This document shows, piece after piece, positions 21,969 through 32,496 of a stretch of DNA of 47,312 nucleotides. The notes under the pieces were generated by a model, which saw only the letters and a list, made by a program, of their open reading frames with translations, made no database searches and was not told the origin of the DNA. Made by a program: the position numbers and the translations under genes. The first letter of the stretch is position 1. Every line of letters starts with the position of its first letter. The stretch is taken from contig JAUCBJ010003587.1 of NCBI GenBank assembly GCA_032718475.1, positions 1 through 47,312 of the forward strand, written 5' to 3'. The stretch comes from Nemertoderma westbladi (lineage: Eukaryota > Xenacoelomorpha > Nemertodermatida > Nemertodermatidae).

Positions 21969-24900
21969 ATGGCAAACCAGGGTGTGGTATTTGCCCCGAG
22001 AGCTGACTCGGCAAAAAAGCACCCCCCAACCCCCACTATGGATTACATTAGCAATGCGGAGGTCCGGCCACCAGAGGCCAGTGGAATTACCGGACACAAT
22101 CGGCCTCACAGGCGTCAGTTAACTCCTGACCGGCTGCCTGGCTCACCCCCTACTGGAGAGAGAGCAGCCAACAATTCTTTGAGTCCCTTTCCTGATGACC
22201 TTTCTGGCCCAAACCCTGGGTCACCAGGAAGGCCAGATTGTGATGGGGAGAGGGATTCTGGAGTTGGAGGCTACTCTCATGTTCCACCCCGACCAACAAA
22301 GCCATTGGTGAATCTGAGGCAAGTCACAAGACTAGCCTCAGTAAACACCCTAACACTCGGGTCCCCAATGCGACAAGGTGAGCTGACTGCCTTGGCAGAT
22401 AAGCTTTCTCTTAGCGCAGTGGGTGTTCAAGAGCACCGAATGCAGACTGGACAGACTGATGAGGTTCTGATTAAGGACATGGGGGGCGGTTGGCGACTCG
22501 CCCTCGCGTCAGCAGATGATAGTGGCAATGGTGGAATTGGTCTATTGATGAATCCAACTGCACATGCAGCATTGGACAAAATAGACCAAATCTCTAACCG
22601 CATCATCCGTTGCCACTTTTCATGTTCTGGAAGACTGGCTAAGAAGTTTCCTAAGGTGGTTCTGGTTGTGTGCTACTCTCCAACTAGTGTTGCTCCTGTA
22701 GAGGAGGTGGAAAATTTCTACCACAATCTACAAGCAGCTACTGATGGAGTGGATCAGCATGCATTCTTAACATTCCTGGGAGACTTTAATGCGAGTCTGC
22801 ATCAATCACCTACATCGCCCTGGGTCTATAGCAATAGTGTTAACCGAAATTCTGTCCATCTTCAGGATTTTATCTCTGGAAATGGATTGTTTTCGGCTGG
22901 AACCCAGTTCAAGAAGCGAACTGGAAAGCTATGGACTCATAGTGGACCCAGTGGTCACAAGTCCCAGATAGACCATATTCTGTTTCGTAGGAAATACAGG
23001 AGCTCTATACAAGACTGTAATGCATTTACACTTCGACCATTCTCCAGTGATCACCGCCTTATTGTGGCCAAGGTAAGACTTAGTCTGCGTGCTAGCAGAA
23101 CAACGAAATCTGCCTTGCCGCGGCATGACTGGTCCTCTCTGTTGCAACAGCCAAGTGTGAGATCCAGCTTCACACTACAGCTGAGCAACAGGTATGAGGC
23201 TCTTGCCTCTGAGGCGGCAGATCACTGTGAGGGCTATACTGCCTTTACAGAAGCAGTTAAGTTAGCAGCTGCAGAAACAGTTCCTGTATACCCTCGAAAC
23301 AGGAAAAGGGCCCCCTGGACTGACAACGAAATTCAGAAGTGCCGAAATGACCTTCATAAGGCGCAGAAAGAGTCCCGACTAAAACAGACTACAGCGGCCA
23401 AGAATGCAGTTAAGGCTGCATCTAGGTCGCTGAACAGGCAGTACTCTGCTAATCTACAGGAGCTAATAAACCAACAGGTTGATGCCATCAATGATGCTGA
23501 CGACAGCAGGCAATCATCCCAGGCATGGAAATCGATCAATCTGCTTACTGGGCGGAAAAGCCAACCAACCACCAAGGTTAAGGCTGAATCACCAGCCGAT
23601 CGCCTCAATGGTTGGAAAGCCCACTTTGAAAAGCTCCTCAATAATGACAGGGTATTGCCTGATAACTTTATAGAAGTAAAAGTGTCTGAGTCTGTACTCC
23701 CAGATATTCCCATTGGCGATATCTCTTTTGCAGAAGTGAAGGCTGCTGCAAAGAGCATTAAGACCAATCGTGCCAGTGGAGTAGATGGTGTTCCCCCTGA
23801 GGTCTTTAAAATACCTGAGTGTTTAAAGCTCATCTATCCCATCATAGTAGACATGTACCGAACAACAAGAGTCCCACAAGAAATGAAAACAAATAAGTTG
23901 GTGCCAGTTCCCAAGAAGGGCAACCTAACACTCTATGGTTCTTTTCGGGGAATCTCATTGATCTCGATTGCTGCAAAGCTATACAATAGGATTCTATTAA
24001 ATCGCATCAGGGATCCCATTGAGAGACTGCTCCGTGGAAATCAGAATGGGTTCCGTAAAGGTCGTGGGACCATGGAGCCCATTTTGGCACTTAGAAGGAT
24101 AATTGAAGAGTTATCAAAAAAGAAAGACAGGCATCTGGCTGTTATCTTTGTTGACTTCTTCAAGGCCTTTGATTCAGTCTCTCGCTCACGTATGTTCAGC
24201 ATACTTTCATTATATGGGATTCCTGATGAAATTATTGCAGCAATCAGATCAGTATACGATGGTTCGACAACATTTGTGTCTACTGTTGACGGTGACACAG
24301 AACCATTTGAAGTGTTATGGGGTGTCCTCCAAGGAGACACACTTGCACCATTCTTGTTCATTATTGTGGTTGACTATGTTCTACGCATGTCCTTAGATCA
24401 TTATAATGATGATGGGGTGATGATAACTCCACCTACTGGCTCCAGAAGTCGAGGAAATCCTGCCAAGTACCTAACTGATCTAGACTTTGCTGATGACTTA
24501 GGAGTACTCTCAGAATCATTAGAGGGAGTCCAACGGCTCCTCAGCTCATTAGAACATGCTGCTTCTAGTGTTGGTCTTTTTATTAACTCCAGAAAGACCA
24601 AAATTCTGACAGTTAACTTTGAAAGTCCTCAGCAAGTCTCTGATCGGATGAGCATAAGCTCAAAGGATGGTATGCTTGAGCATGTGGACGACTTCTGTTA
24701 CCTGGGATCATGGATCCGGAAGTCAGGTGAGGACCTTCGAATACGTAAGGGAAAGGCATGGGCAGCCTTGAATAGGCTTTCCAGGATTTGGAAGTCACCG
24801 AGAATTAATCGGAAAATTAAGGTCCGATTATTTAGAGCAGCAGTAGTTCCAGTACTCCTCTACGGGAGTCCATGCTGGGCTCTAACTGCTGAGGACACCA

Positions 24901-25265
24901 AATCTCTGGATGGCACATTCACAAGAATGCTACGCCGGGTTCATTGTGTCAAGTACAATGCACACATCTCCAACCAGACACTATATAACATTGGAGGTGT
25001 CTCATTGGTTCCCCCAAGCTTGACACTAGAACAAAATCGCCTCCGCTTTGCAGGACATTGCTTTCGCCGTGAGGACCAGCCAGTGCATAATCTTGTACTT
25101 TGGCAGCCTCATGGAGTGAATAAGCATGGTGGACAGCCCATGACTTTCTTGAGACGCATCTTAAAGGACACTGGCCTTAAAGATGCAGATGATCTAGCCA
25201 ATGTCATGGGTGATAGGGAGTTGTGGCGGTGCAATTTTGTTGACAAGCCGGCACAGCATTCTTAA
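21969..25265 (+). CDS. Intact RTE-type LINE polyprotein: APE endonuclease + reverse transcriptase
   Basis: This encodes the nicking and reverse-transcribing protein of a non-LTR retrotransposon; it would act in the nucleus by target-primed reverse transcription. The frame is open from 21948. I start at the first ATG, 21969 (G at -3 and +4), giving 1,098 residues; an ATG at 22038 is an alternative. Counting from 21948: a proline-rich N-terminus (1-120), APE endonuclease about 125-380 with N133, E162 (QEHR), GDFNA 278-282, QIDHI 340-344 and SSDH 366-369, linker 380-600, reverse transcriptase about 600-890 with motif A VDFFKAFD 735-742, motif B GVLQGDTLAP 792-801 and motif C FADD 847-850, then a C-terminal region with GHCFR. 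No stop or frameshift is seen. Length and domains fit a working element; activity is inference. Confidence 0.93.
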   Translation: MANQGVVFAPRADSAKKHPPTPTMDYISNAEVRPPEASGITGHNRPHRRQLTPDRLPGSPPTGERAANNSLSPFPDDLSGPNPGSPGRPDCDGERDSGVGGYSHVPPRPTKPLVNLRQVTRLASVNTLTLGSPMRQGELTALADKLSLSAVGVQEHRMQTGQTDEVLIKDMGGGWRLALASADDSGNGGIGLLMNPTAHAALDKIDQISNRIIRCHFSCSGRLAKKFPKVVLVVCYSPTSVAPVEEVENFYHNLQAATDGVDQHAFLTFLGDFNASLHQSPTSPWVYSNSVNRNSVHLQDFISGNGLFSAGTQFKKRTGKLWTHSGPSGHKSQIDHILFRRKYRSSIQDCNAFTLRPFSSDHRLIVAKVRLSLRASRTTKSALPRHDWSSLLQQPSVRSSFTLQLSNRYEALASEAADHCEGYTAFTEAVKLAAAETVPVYPRNRKRAPWTDNEIQKCRNDLHKAQKESRLKQTTAAKNAVKAASRSLNRQYSANLQELINQQVDAINDADDSRQSSQAWKSINLLTGRKSQPTTKVKAESPADRLNGWKAHFEKLLNNDRVLPDNFIEVKVSESVLPDIPIGDISFAEVKAAAKSIKTNRASGVDGVPPEVFKIPECLKLIYPIIVDMYRTTRVPQEMKTNKLVPVPKKGNLTLYGSFRGISLISIAAKLYNRILLNRIRDPIERLLRGNQNGFRKGRGTMEPILALRRIIEELSKKKDRHLAVIFVDFFKAFDSVSRSRMFSILSLYGIPDEIIAAIRSVYDGSTTFVSTVDGDTEPFEVLWGVLQGDTLAPFLFIIVVDYVLRMSLDHYNDDGVMITPPTGSRSRGNPAKYLTDLDFADDLGVLSESLEGVQRLLSSLEHAASSVGLFINSRKTKILTVNFESPQQVSDRMSISSKDGMLEHVDDFCYLGSWIRKSGEDLRIRKGKAWAALNRLSRIWKSPRINRKIKVRLFRAAVVPVLLYGSPCWALTAEDTKSLDGTFTRMLRRVHCVKYNAHISNQTLYNIGGVSLVPPSLTLEQNRLRFAGHCFRREDQPVHNLVLWQPHGVNKHGGQPMTFLRRILKDTGLKDADDLANVMGDRELWRCNFVDKPAQHS

Positions 25266-25309
25266 AAATGCAGCTGCAATGCAGCATGCCGCTATACATA
25301 CACTGTCAC

Positions 25310-25960
25310 CCGTTAGTATTGCTTCCTCGTTCCTTCTTCCTTGTTTGTTGTTAAAGTGGCAAATTCCACATTTTCTAAAACCACTGATAATATTCTGGAG
25401 GTCTTCCTTTGCTGCTTTGAACCCCTTATTGAAGAGCGCAAACAGTAGTGTCGGAAATGATGCCTTCATAACAGTTTTTGACGCGATTCATGGTAAATGG
25501 TATTTAGTATGCCATACCAAACCTTTTTTGCCGGCCGGCCCATAGACTGCAACTTCGAGGGGTTGAACTGTTGAAGGACATGCGAACACTTAGATGGGAA
25601 ACACAAAATCGCCACATTAGCTTCCTTAGCTGCTTAGCAGGTGTTGCAGTTTTAAAGGTTAGATGGGATCCATGGCCACGACAATGATTGGTTTAGGTAG
25701 GCCTATCTCTTACCAGTTTCAAAAAATGATTGCAAAACCATTCCTCGAAGGCAAAATCTTCCATCCAACCACTTTTAGTGACATTGTACCCTGTACTGCT
25801 GTATCCGAAGGGCTTCCAACTGTCCATGAATCCATGGATGTTGTGGGAACTCCCTTGAAGATTACATATGGAGCTATGTATTCCCCGGTTGCGTTACCTG
25901 TGAAAAGAACAGGAAACATCGTCTTTCCCTCAGTTCTGCAGTTGGGACAACACACTGCGC
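25310..25960 (-). pseudogene. pogo/Tigger-like (DDE_1) transposase relic
   Basis: The minus strand encodes FPVLFTGNATGEYIAPYVIF followed by a Trp/Gly region with VVGWKILPS, then in other frames ILCFPSKCSHVLQQFNPSKL and, near 25400, DLQNIISGFRKCGICHFN. This order resembles the DDE_1 domain of pogo/Tigger/Jerky-like transposases: the N-A-x-G-x-x-x-P-P-like strand, the FPPHxSHxLQPLD-like block and the GFRxxGIxPxN block. Stops and frameshifts separate the pieces and the N-terminal DNA-binding region is not seen. The LINE end lies directly beyond its C-terminal side. Confidence 0.6.
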
Positions 25961-26328
25961 ATTCTTCGTTCCTCTACGATATATTAGCTTCGTCTTCTTC
26001 GGATCCAAGGCTCTTCACTCTTTCCAGTTTCAGGCTGTCAGGGGCACTGAATTTTGAACAACTACCATATTACTGTCAACTGTTATTACTGTATTACTGT
26101 CAACTGTTATTTATTGTACCGGTTCACCAGTATTGGTGTTCAGGTGTATAAACACAACCTGGCAACAGCTTTCATCAGTCCATTAGATGTAGTCTCAGAC
26201 CACACACTCACACACTGACAGACTCATGTTGGCTGCCGTACCTGTAATAACTACTGCAGGTATTGCTGTATTGTCATTATTACTTTGGGGACCATCTTAC
26301 CGTCCCTTACTGCCCCTTACTGCCTTAA

Positions 26329-26676
26329 CCTTCCTATGTACACCTGGGGTCAAAAACGACCCCAGTGACCTAAAGCTCTAATTTTTTCTTCAATAGTTGT
26401 TTGTATGTGGGGTTCTGAACTTGACAGTACAGCGGTACCGGTACCTTCATAGCACATGTAATTCTATGAAATACCATGAATATCTGTTTGTTTAGCTATT
26501 TGATATAAAAATAAACACCTCTTTTTTGAGCAACACTCGCTGTGACCACCTGGGTCAATAATGACCCCATTGATAAAATCAAATACAGGTTAGGGTGCAT
26601 CACCTGTAATACAACTGAATGGGGTCAAAAACGACCCTAGGTGGTGGAAATAGCACGTGTACAGTACATAGGAAGG
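26329..26676. mobile_element. piggyBac-like short inverted-repeat element
   Basis: The left end, ccttcctatgtac, follows a TTAA (26325-26328) and is mirrored by gtacataggaagg at the right end, followed by ATAA. Inside, the near-palindrome ggggtcaaaaacgacccc occurs at about 26345 and 26617, with a variant at 26553. A TTAA target and CC-initial ends point to piggyBac-type, but the right-hand TTAA is damaged and there is no transposase. Confidence 0.55.
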
Positions 26677-26677
26677 A

Positions 26678-26846
26678 TAAAACACTTATCTGCTTATATC
26701 AGTATATACATATTATATATATATCCAGTACCGTATATAAACACTTATCTGCTTATATACATATTAAAGATATTATATATATATCCGGTACCGTATATAT
26801 ATTATATATATAATAGGCCTATGTATATAAGCAGATAAGTGTTTTA
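26678..26846. mobile_element. Short palindromic MITE with AT-rich core
   Basis: taaaacacttatctgcttat at the left is mirrored by ataagcagataagtgtttta at the right, over a core of TA-rich sequence. The phrase aacacttatctgcttatat also recurs directly at about 26739. It starts directly next to the preceding element, with no spacer. Confidence 0.75.
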
Positions 26847-28790
26847 AGGGGGGGTACACCATTTTCGGACAACTCTTCGATTTATCACTCTCAGCGTTTC
26901 AAAATTGTTTGGTTTTGGCTATAATTTGGAATATTGGTGCCTAAGATGCTATTCTACATGTCAGGTTAGAAAATTTTTATTTTTCGCTATTTAATATTAG
27001 TTAATACTAGTTAACAACAAAAAAACTTGATTGCGCTTAAAACCCTAAGGCTTTTGCAGTTTTGAATCTAATCACATGAAAGTTTTTTTATATGATAGAT
27101 CAAAGACGGGGCAACATAACTATCAGGCGAAATTTTGTGAAAATAATTATGCACCGCTAGGTGGCGCTGCAAATTTATGCCTAATTTTTAGGTTTGTTAT
27201 AAATAGTATTAAATTTTATTAACAAATAATTTCGAAAAGTTGTCTGATACTTTTATGCAGGGTGGCTATCTAGACACCCACAGAAAGTTTCAGACTAATT
27301 GCTCAAAAATTGTAGAAGTAGTAGGGTTTTGAAGTTGACAATTTCATAAAAAAAATCTTTTGAGATAATCGACCTTTCATTATATATAGTAATAGTAATT
27401 TCAATAGGAATCCCTAAATGGAAATTGTTATAACTTAAAAACTAAAAGAGCTATTAAATAGCGGTTTTCACATTTGGAAACACCATTCAATGGTACATTA
27501 TAATAGATCATAAAAAAAAATACCCATCCAAAACTTCTCCGGTAAGGCCTCTCAACGTAGCAATAGTCTGATAGTAAGATATTCAGGCTTACCTTTCTTA
27601 ATCGAGTCTGCCATTGAGAGTATAAAGAATTGAGCCAATAAATTCCAGGCCGATTATCGTTAAAGACACTGACAGACTGACTTGTTCAAGTCTTGATTTG
27701 AGATATTGTTGTATGATGATGGCAACCTCATTCAAGGTTATACTTATAGCATAGCCCATCTGTAGTCAGACATGAACTCCAGCCCTGAAACCAAATATTC
27801 TTCAACGTCAAGCGCTTTTTCGCAAAAAAGGTTATGTCCCGAATTACCCCGTTTTACCCTATTGAAATAATAAATTAGATATAATAATTGATAAAACATT
27901 AGGCCCTAAGTAAATTAATCTGGGTCGAATTGACTTGGAAGGTCTGAAGGTGGGGCGAATCGGTCAACTGTCGAAGTCGATTTGCCAACCAATGTACATA
28001 GGCCTATTCCCTTACACCTTACATTACTGTATTATGGGGCGAATAGACTTGGTGCGAGCGAGCGAATATGGAATATATCTTGCACATAACTGCATAACCT
28101 GCAGACCTGCGAATGGTTGTGTGTGAACCTGATTTTTAATACTAATAAGATTAATTAAGTAGGCCCTAAACATTAAATTACTAAAATTATTAATTAATAA
28201 ATAGGCAGATAGGCTACGCTACCGGTACTTTAGGAGTGAGTAGGTAGGTACGGTATTGTAAATTATATTTAAGTAATATGATTAGGCAGTTAGGCCTAAC
28301 GGTAATGCTGTAATGTTGAATACAACATTTTACTCTCGATTCTTTATAGGCCTATTAGGCCTATCACATTTCAAGTTGAAATCGATCGACCTCCCTACTC
28401 TTTTTTTTTTACATTACCGGTAATTAATAAATTCATTTTTTATTCGTTAAATAATAATATTAATAATACATAATATTGTAAACATGTGATTATAAATGGT
28501 GGCAATACCAGAATACGGACGGCAATACAATACAACCATGTAACAACTTTTTGTTTTCGTTTACAATTTGATGTAGATATCGGACCCCAGGCCGGATAGC
28601 AAAAAAAGAAATTAGGTGCACTTGCACTGCACCGCACCATGAGGCACGAGTTCCACAAGTTACAATTGAATTGAAGTTACGTTAAAATTTTGCTATATCC
28701 AGAATTGTAGGTTGATTAGTTAGATATATACCGGTATCTATCTATATAGGCCTATATTTCACTGTTTATTTCTTTAAGAAGCTTTTAATA
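26847..28790. other. No recognisable gene upstream of the LRMDA homologue
   Basis: AT-rich sequence. It contains a CTCF-like motif ccgctaggtggcg at 27154-27166 and many copies of taggcctat and taccggta. The promoter of the downstream gene should lie in its last few hundred bases, but no TATA box or initiator can be supported. A pyrimidine-rich stretch ending in ag (tgtttatttctttaag, up to about 28775) could be a 3' splice site for a 5' UTR intron. Confidence 0.35.
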
Positions 28791-29504
28791 ATGGATTGCG
28801 ATGACAGCATTAACAATTGTATATCACTCTGTGAAGGTCACTTATCTTGTGTTGGACTTGACCTTGAAACTTTTACAGATGAGTTACTCACTCACACGGA
28901 AAGCACTACACGTCTCGACTTAACTTTCAACCGCCTCAAAGACCTCCAGCCTCTGGTTAGTTTCACCAAGCTAACCGAACTAATCCTAGATAACAACTGG
29001 ATCTCTGACAACACAATACTTACGTTTCCAAGGTTACCGCTCCTTCATACATTATCCCTTAACAAAAACCGCATCGTGGATCTGGGTCAGTTACTATGGC
29101 TGCTCAAGGAGTGTGTTCCATGTCTGTCCTACTTGAGTCTCATCGGAAATGAAGCCTGTCCTAACGAACTAAGTTCTCTTGAAGCCGGCGAGGAAGATTA
29201 TCAACGTTACCGGTACAACGTGCTACGTCATCTACCCAAACTCGAGTTTCTCGATTCTCGAAGGGTTACGGAGAAAGAATGTCTTGCCAGTCAAATATTT
29301 GGTTCGTGTCTCGATCCAGTGAAGCCAGTAGACAACTCTGAACTCAATGAGGCCTCGAGTAAGGCTTGCGGTACCACTTATTCCCCTTTACCACATGTAA
29401 ATAAACTAGATGGCGAACACCACGGCACGTTGGTGACTAGTCAGTATACATACCACGGCAAGCATTCCGAGGGGAATAGGTTCATTAGGAACAATGAGTT
29501 GTAA
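28791..29504 (+). CDS. LRMDA: LRMDA homologue, single exon (leucine-rich melanocyte differentiation-associated protein)
   Basis: A complete 237-residue leucine-rich-repeat protein. Repeats run from about 41 to 125 (RLDLTFNRL, TELILDNNWIS, LHTLSLNKNRI, LSYLSLIGNEACPNE), followed by the LRR cap YRYNVLRHLPKLEFLDSRRV at 139-158. The C-terminus ends in HSEGNRFIRNNEL, matching the ending of vertebrate LRMDA (EGNRFIR); a YSPLP motif at 197-201 is also shared. Human LRMDA (198 residues) is needed for melanocyte differentiation and has been reported to work with RAB32/RAB38 in endosomal sorting. The start is sound: A at -3, G at +4, an in-frame TGA about 80 bases upstream and no ATG between. The coding region has no intron, whereas the vertebrate gene has several, so it may be a retrocopy or have lost introns. 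No AATAAA is seen in the next 375 bases. Confidence 0.92.
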   Translation: MDCDDSINNCISLCEGHLSCVGLDLETFTDELLTHTESTTRLDLTFNRLKDLQPLVSFTKLTELILDNNWISDNTILTFPRLPLLHTLSLNKNRIVDLGQLLWLLKECVPCLSYLSLIGNEACPNELSSLEAGEEDYQRYRYNVLRHLPKLEFLDSRRVTEKECLASQIFGSCLDPVKPVDNSELNEASSKACGTTYSPLPHVNKLDGEHHGTLVTSQYTYHGKHSEGNRFIRNNEL

Positions 29505-29880
29505 CAACGCACAACAACACATGGTAGAAATTACCGCTACCGGTACCTTACTGCTTACTTAGTAGTGCGGATTGCAGGTTGAGCCACCCAATGTGACTGG
29601 TAACCATGGTATAACCAACAAATCTTAATTCCAAAACGCATCACCTGGCAACTGCAATTAGCTGCTTTTTCAATAATATTATTTAATTCACAGATTTGTA
29701 TTGCCGGTACTTTTTTTTTTTACAACAATGTCATTTTTACGATAAATATGTTTGTTTTGAAGGAAGTTGGGACATCGCCTTAAGCAGGCGCATTTTGCAA
29801 AAAAGTTGGTAGATTTTTTAAAATATACTCACTCACTTTATATAGTCCCACCATCACACTATGCTGTATAATGTATTATG
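29505..29880. other. 3' flank of the LRMDA homologue
   Basis: This holds the presumed 3' UTR. It has a short poly-T run near 29709 and taccggtacc near 29539, but no canonical polyadenylation signal. Confidence 0.4.
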
Positions 29881-29934
29881 ATACACCATGTTCTGGAATA
29901 TAGTGTCGTTATTCAGTCGTTATATAGTGTCGTC

Positions 29935-29965
<31 letters not shown>

Positions 29966-30827
29966 ATATTTCTACAAATCTTAATGCGATTGCATGAAAT
30001 TTGAAATATAGATAATTTCACTCCCTCCTCCTCCGTGGGTGAGTCAGAATTTTTATTCTCGCTTTCATTCTTTAGCTAAAGGCGTTTTAAAAGGTGTCTC
30101 CGGTGATATTTCACCAGTTACACTCCAGTTATTCTTCAACCATATAGTGATCTGTTGGTACTAGTGGAAAGCTGGCCATGTAAGGATTCCAAATATGTAA
30201 CATAATCTGAATTTGGTTGGGAATTAGCTGAGATATGAGCGTTGAAAAGTTGCATAGTTTTGCATCTGCATGAGGCTATTTTATTCTATTAAATAAAAAT
30301 ACCATATTCTAAAACATTTTGTTTATTTATGAATAGCTACGTAATAGTATAATTAAAGAGGTATTGCATTGTTGCCCAGCTACGTATTTGGATAAACAAA
30401 ATGTTCTAGAATGTGGTACATTAATTAAATATAATAAATGGCCTGCTGGGGAAGCAAATACATACAACATTCGAATGCCCATATCTCAGGTAATTCCCAA
30501 CCAAATTCAAATATTTTTACTTATGTGGATTCCTTGCACGGTCAGCTTTCCACTAGTACCAACAAATCACTAAATGTTTGAAGAATAACTGCGGTGTAAC
30601 TGGTGCAATATCGACGGAGACACCTTTTTCAAACGCTTGTAGCTAAAGAATGAAAGCGAAAATAAGAATTCTGGCTCATCCAGCAAGGAGGAGGGAGGTG
30701 AAACTGAATGTGTTTCAAATTTCATGCAATTTAATTAAGATTTGTGGAAATAAATTTTTTTTTTTGGGGGGGGGGAGGGGGGGGCAGGTACCTGAATAAC
30801 GACACTATATTCCAGGACATGGTGTAT
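29881..30827. mobile_element. 947-bp fold-back element with full-length arms and poly-C/poly-G tracts
   Basis: The left end atacaccatgttctggaata and tagtgtcgttattcag is mirrored by ctgaataacgacactatatt and ccaggacatggtgtat at the right. The arms pair almost throughout (about 29881-30340 with 30378-30827), including ttcattctttagcta against tagctaaagaatgaa. A poly-C run followed by poly-A (29935-29967) in the left arm faces poly-T and poly-G (about 30755-30784) in the right. Related copies are at 37454-37640 (left arm only) and 40615-44682 (split by insertions). There is no coding capacity. Confidence 0.85.
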
Positions 30828-32496
30828 TTATAACTAACGTTGGGGGGGGGGGGGGGGGATTGCCGCGTTGGTCTTCACACGAAGATGTAAAGTGGTTCAA
30901 AAGTTAAAAGTAACGATATATAAAAAGAAACTTTGTTTATTGCTATAGTTAGAAATTCTGTCATTGTAACTTCAGCTCCTTTTCCATAATATAAAATGGT
31001 AAAAAAATTCACTTAAACCCGTTTTATTAACGCGTTTTTTAGGCTCCATAGTGAACGTTCGAATATGTAGAGGTGGCAGGTTACTGTGGCACGTTATTCT
31101 AACCAATCCAATACACGAGACGAGAGACAATGCACAAGTTACAGTTGACTGACTGACTATCGGCGTCCCTAATGGTCCCATTCGGTGTTTTCTTGACTCT
31201 TTCGACTTGTTTTCTTTATTTTTTTTGGTTAGATATATTTTTCTTTGATATTTTATAATATACAAAGTTATACTATTCATTTATATTACAAGTGTTGGCT
31301 TGGACATCGAAAATGATGTATTTTATGGAAAATAATTTCGGAAATTCCGCTAAATTTCTTAGATTATGACTTAGGGTTAGCGTTACTTACATGCAGGTTT
31401 AATTAGTAATGCCTGACCAACTAACCCTAACCAAAATAATAAACCAACTAGGCCTATACCCGCCATAAAATACAATCCTCCATAGCCTCAACAAATTCAT
31501 TGTACAAACTCATTAATTAGTAAAATTTTAGTTTTCTGTATTGCTGTATTGGATTTGTAGCTGGACTTGAAACGTGACTACCAATTTCACTATATTGCGT
31601 GTGTGCATCTGCGTAAAACAATTGATGCAAGGCACATCACGCTATAATTTGAGCTGACATGACCAGAATAGGGAGGGTTCAGTTTAAGATGTTCTCATTG
31701 GATTGTAATTTAATAAGTATGAATTGTGATCAGCATATTGACGCTGTCAATCAACCCTTTGAAAATCTTCGCAATAGTAGATATGGTTTAAATCTTTTAA
31801 ATGCGTTCATTCGCATTTTTCAATGTTATTCGATTTGATAAATAAATACCATTGGTTTAATTAATGATTTAAACCGCTGGTTTATTAAATAAACTCTTGG
31901 TTTTAATGTAAAACCGGTTTCTTCAGTGTGACATCACGGGCGCCACTTCGGCCCTTCGAAAATTTAACTGTGACCTGTGCTATTGACTCTTGTTTATTAT
32001 TTTGGTTAGAATAAAATATGCTTATTCGGACCATCATCCCATTCGGACCTTCGTCCTGGAACCGAAGGAAATATAAACTGAACCTGTTTGTTTTTATAAA
32101 ACTCATGGGGTACAGGCAGTTACGGTGTCTCTGATTAGGCTTACTACCATTGGGTTGTGTACCTATTACTGTATCATGTAAGGGGGGGGGGGGGGGGGGT
32201 ATATCGATATGATAACGATCGGTTACCATGGTTACATAATTAATTGCCTACTGTAGTTAAATTATTGCTTTTCTTAATTATAATCAGTATTTTTGTTTTA
32301 ATTATTTTTTTTTCCAATATAAAAATACTAATTTAATTTCATAATTAATTATTTTCAACATCCATCATCTCCCTTTGAGGTCCGAATCAGGGTAAAGGAT
32401 GTTTGCTCTGGTGTCTGTGTATCCCTAAGCAGTGCAACTTTCTACATATAGTGCTTTCGCCAAACCAACATTATTAGTGGTAACCTGTTCATTTCT
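30828..32496. other. No recognisable gene; two poly-G tracts
   Basis: It contains poly-G runs at about 30842-30859 and 32181-32199 and AT-rich sequence. The proline-rich frame at 31903-32229 comes from reading the poly-G run on the other strand and is not a gene. Confidence 0.45.

Larger units (their letters stand above)
21726..25290 (+). mobile_element. RTE-type LINE, apparently full length
   Basis: The element comprises a 5' region of two diverged repeats of about 110 bp (21726-21836 and 21837-21955), a single long ORF and a 3' UTR of about 25 bases ending in gcagctgcaatgcagcatgc. Related copies lie at 3012-4756, 12540-12700, 35599-35640, 37641-39095 and the right edge of the window. Unlike the minus-strand copy it lacks an obvious (TAG)n tail. 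A possible imperfect target duplication is ctgtcatccc at 21714 against ctgtcacccg near 25303, but I am not sure of it. Confidence 0.88.

Noticed and set aside
23354-23833. 159-residue minus-strand frame, repeated opposite other LINE copies
   Set aside because: It is a shadow of the reverse transcriptase linker on the opposite strand and recurs only because the LINE does.
24041-24361. 106-residue minus-strand frame seen at three LINE copies
   Set aside because: Antisense shadow of the reverse transcriptase; its conservation follows from the young age of the copies.
25201-25545. 114-residue plus-strand frame across the LINE end
   Set aside because: It overlaps the end of the LINE ORF in another frame and runs antisense to the transposase relic.
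31903-32229. Proline-rich 108-residue frame
   Set aside because: The prolines come from a poly-G run read on the other strand; no other support.
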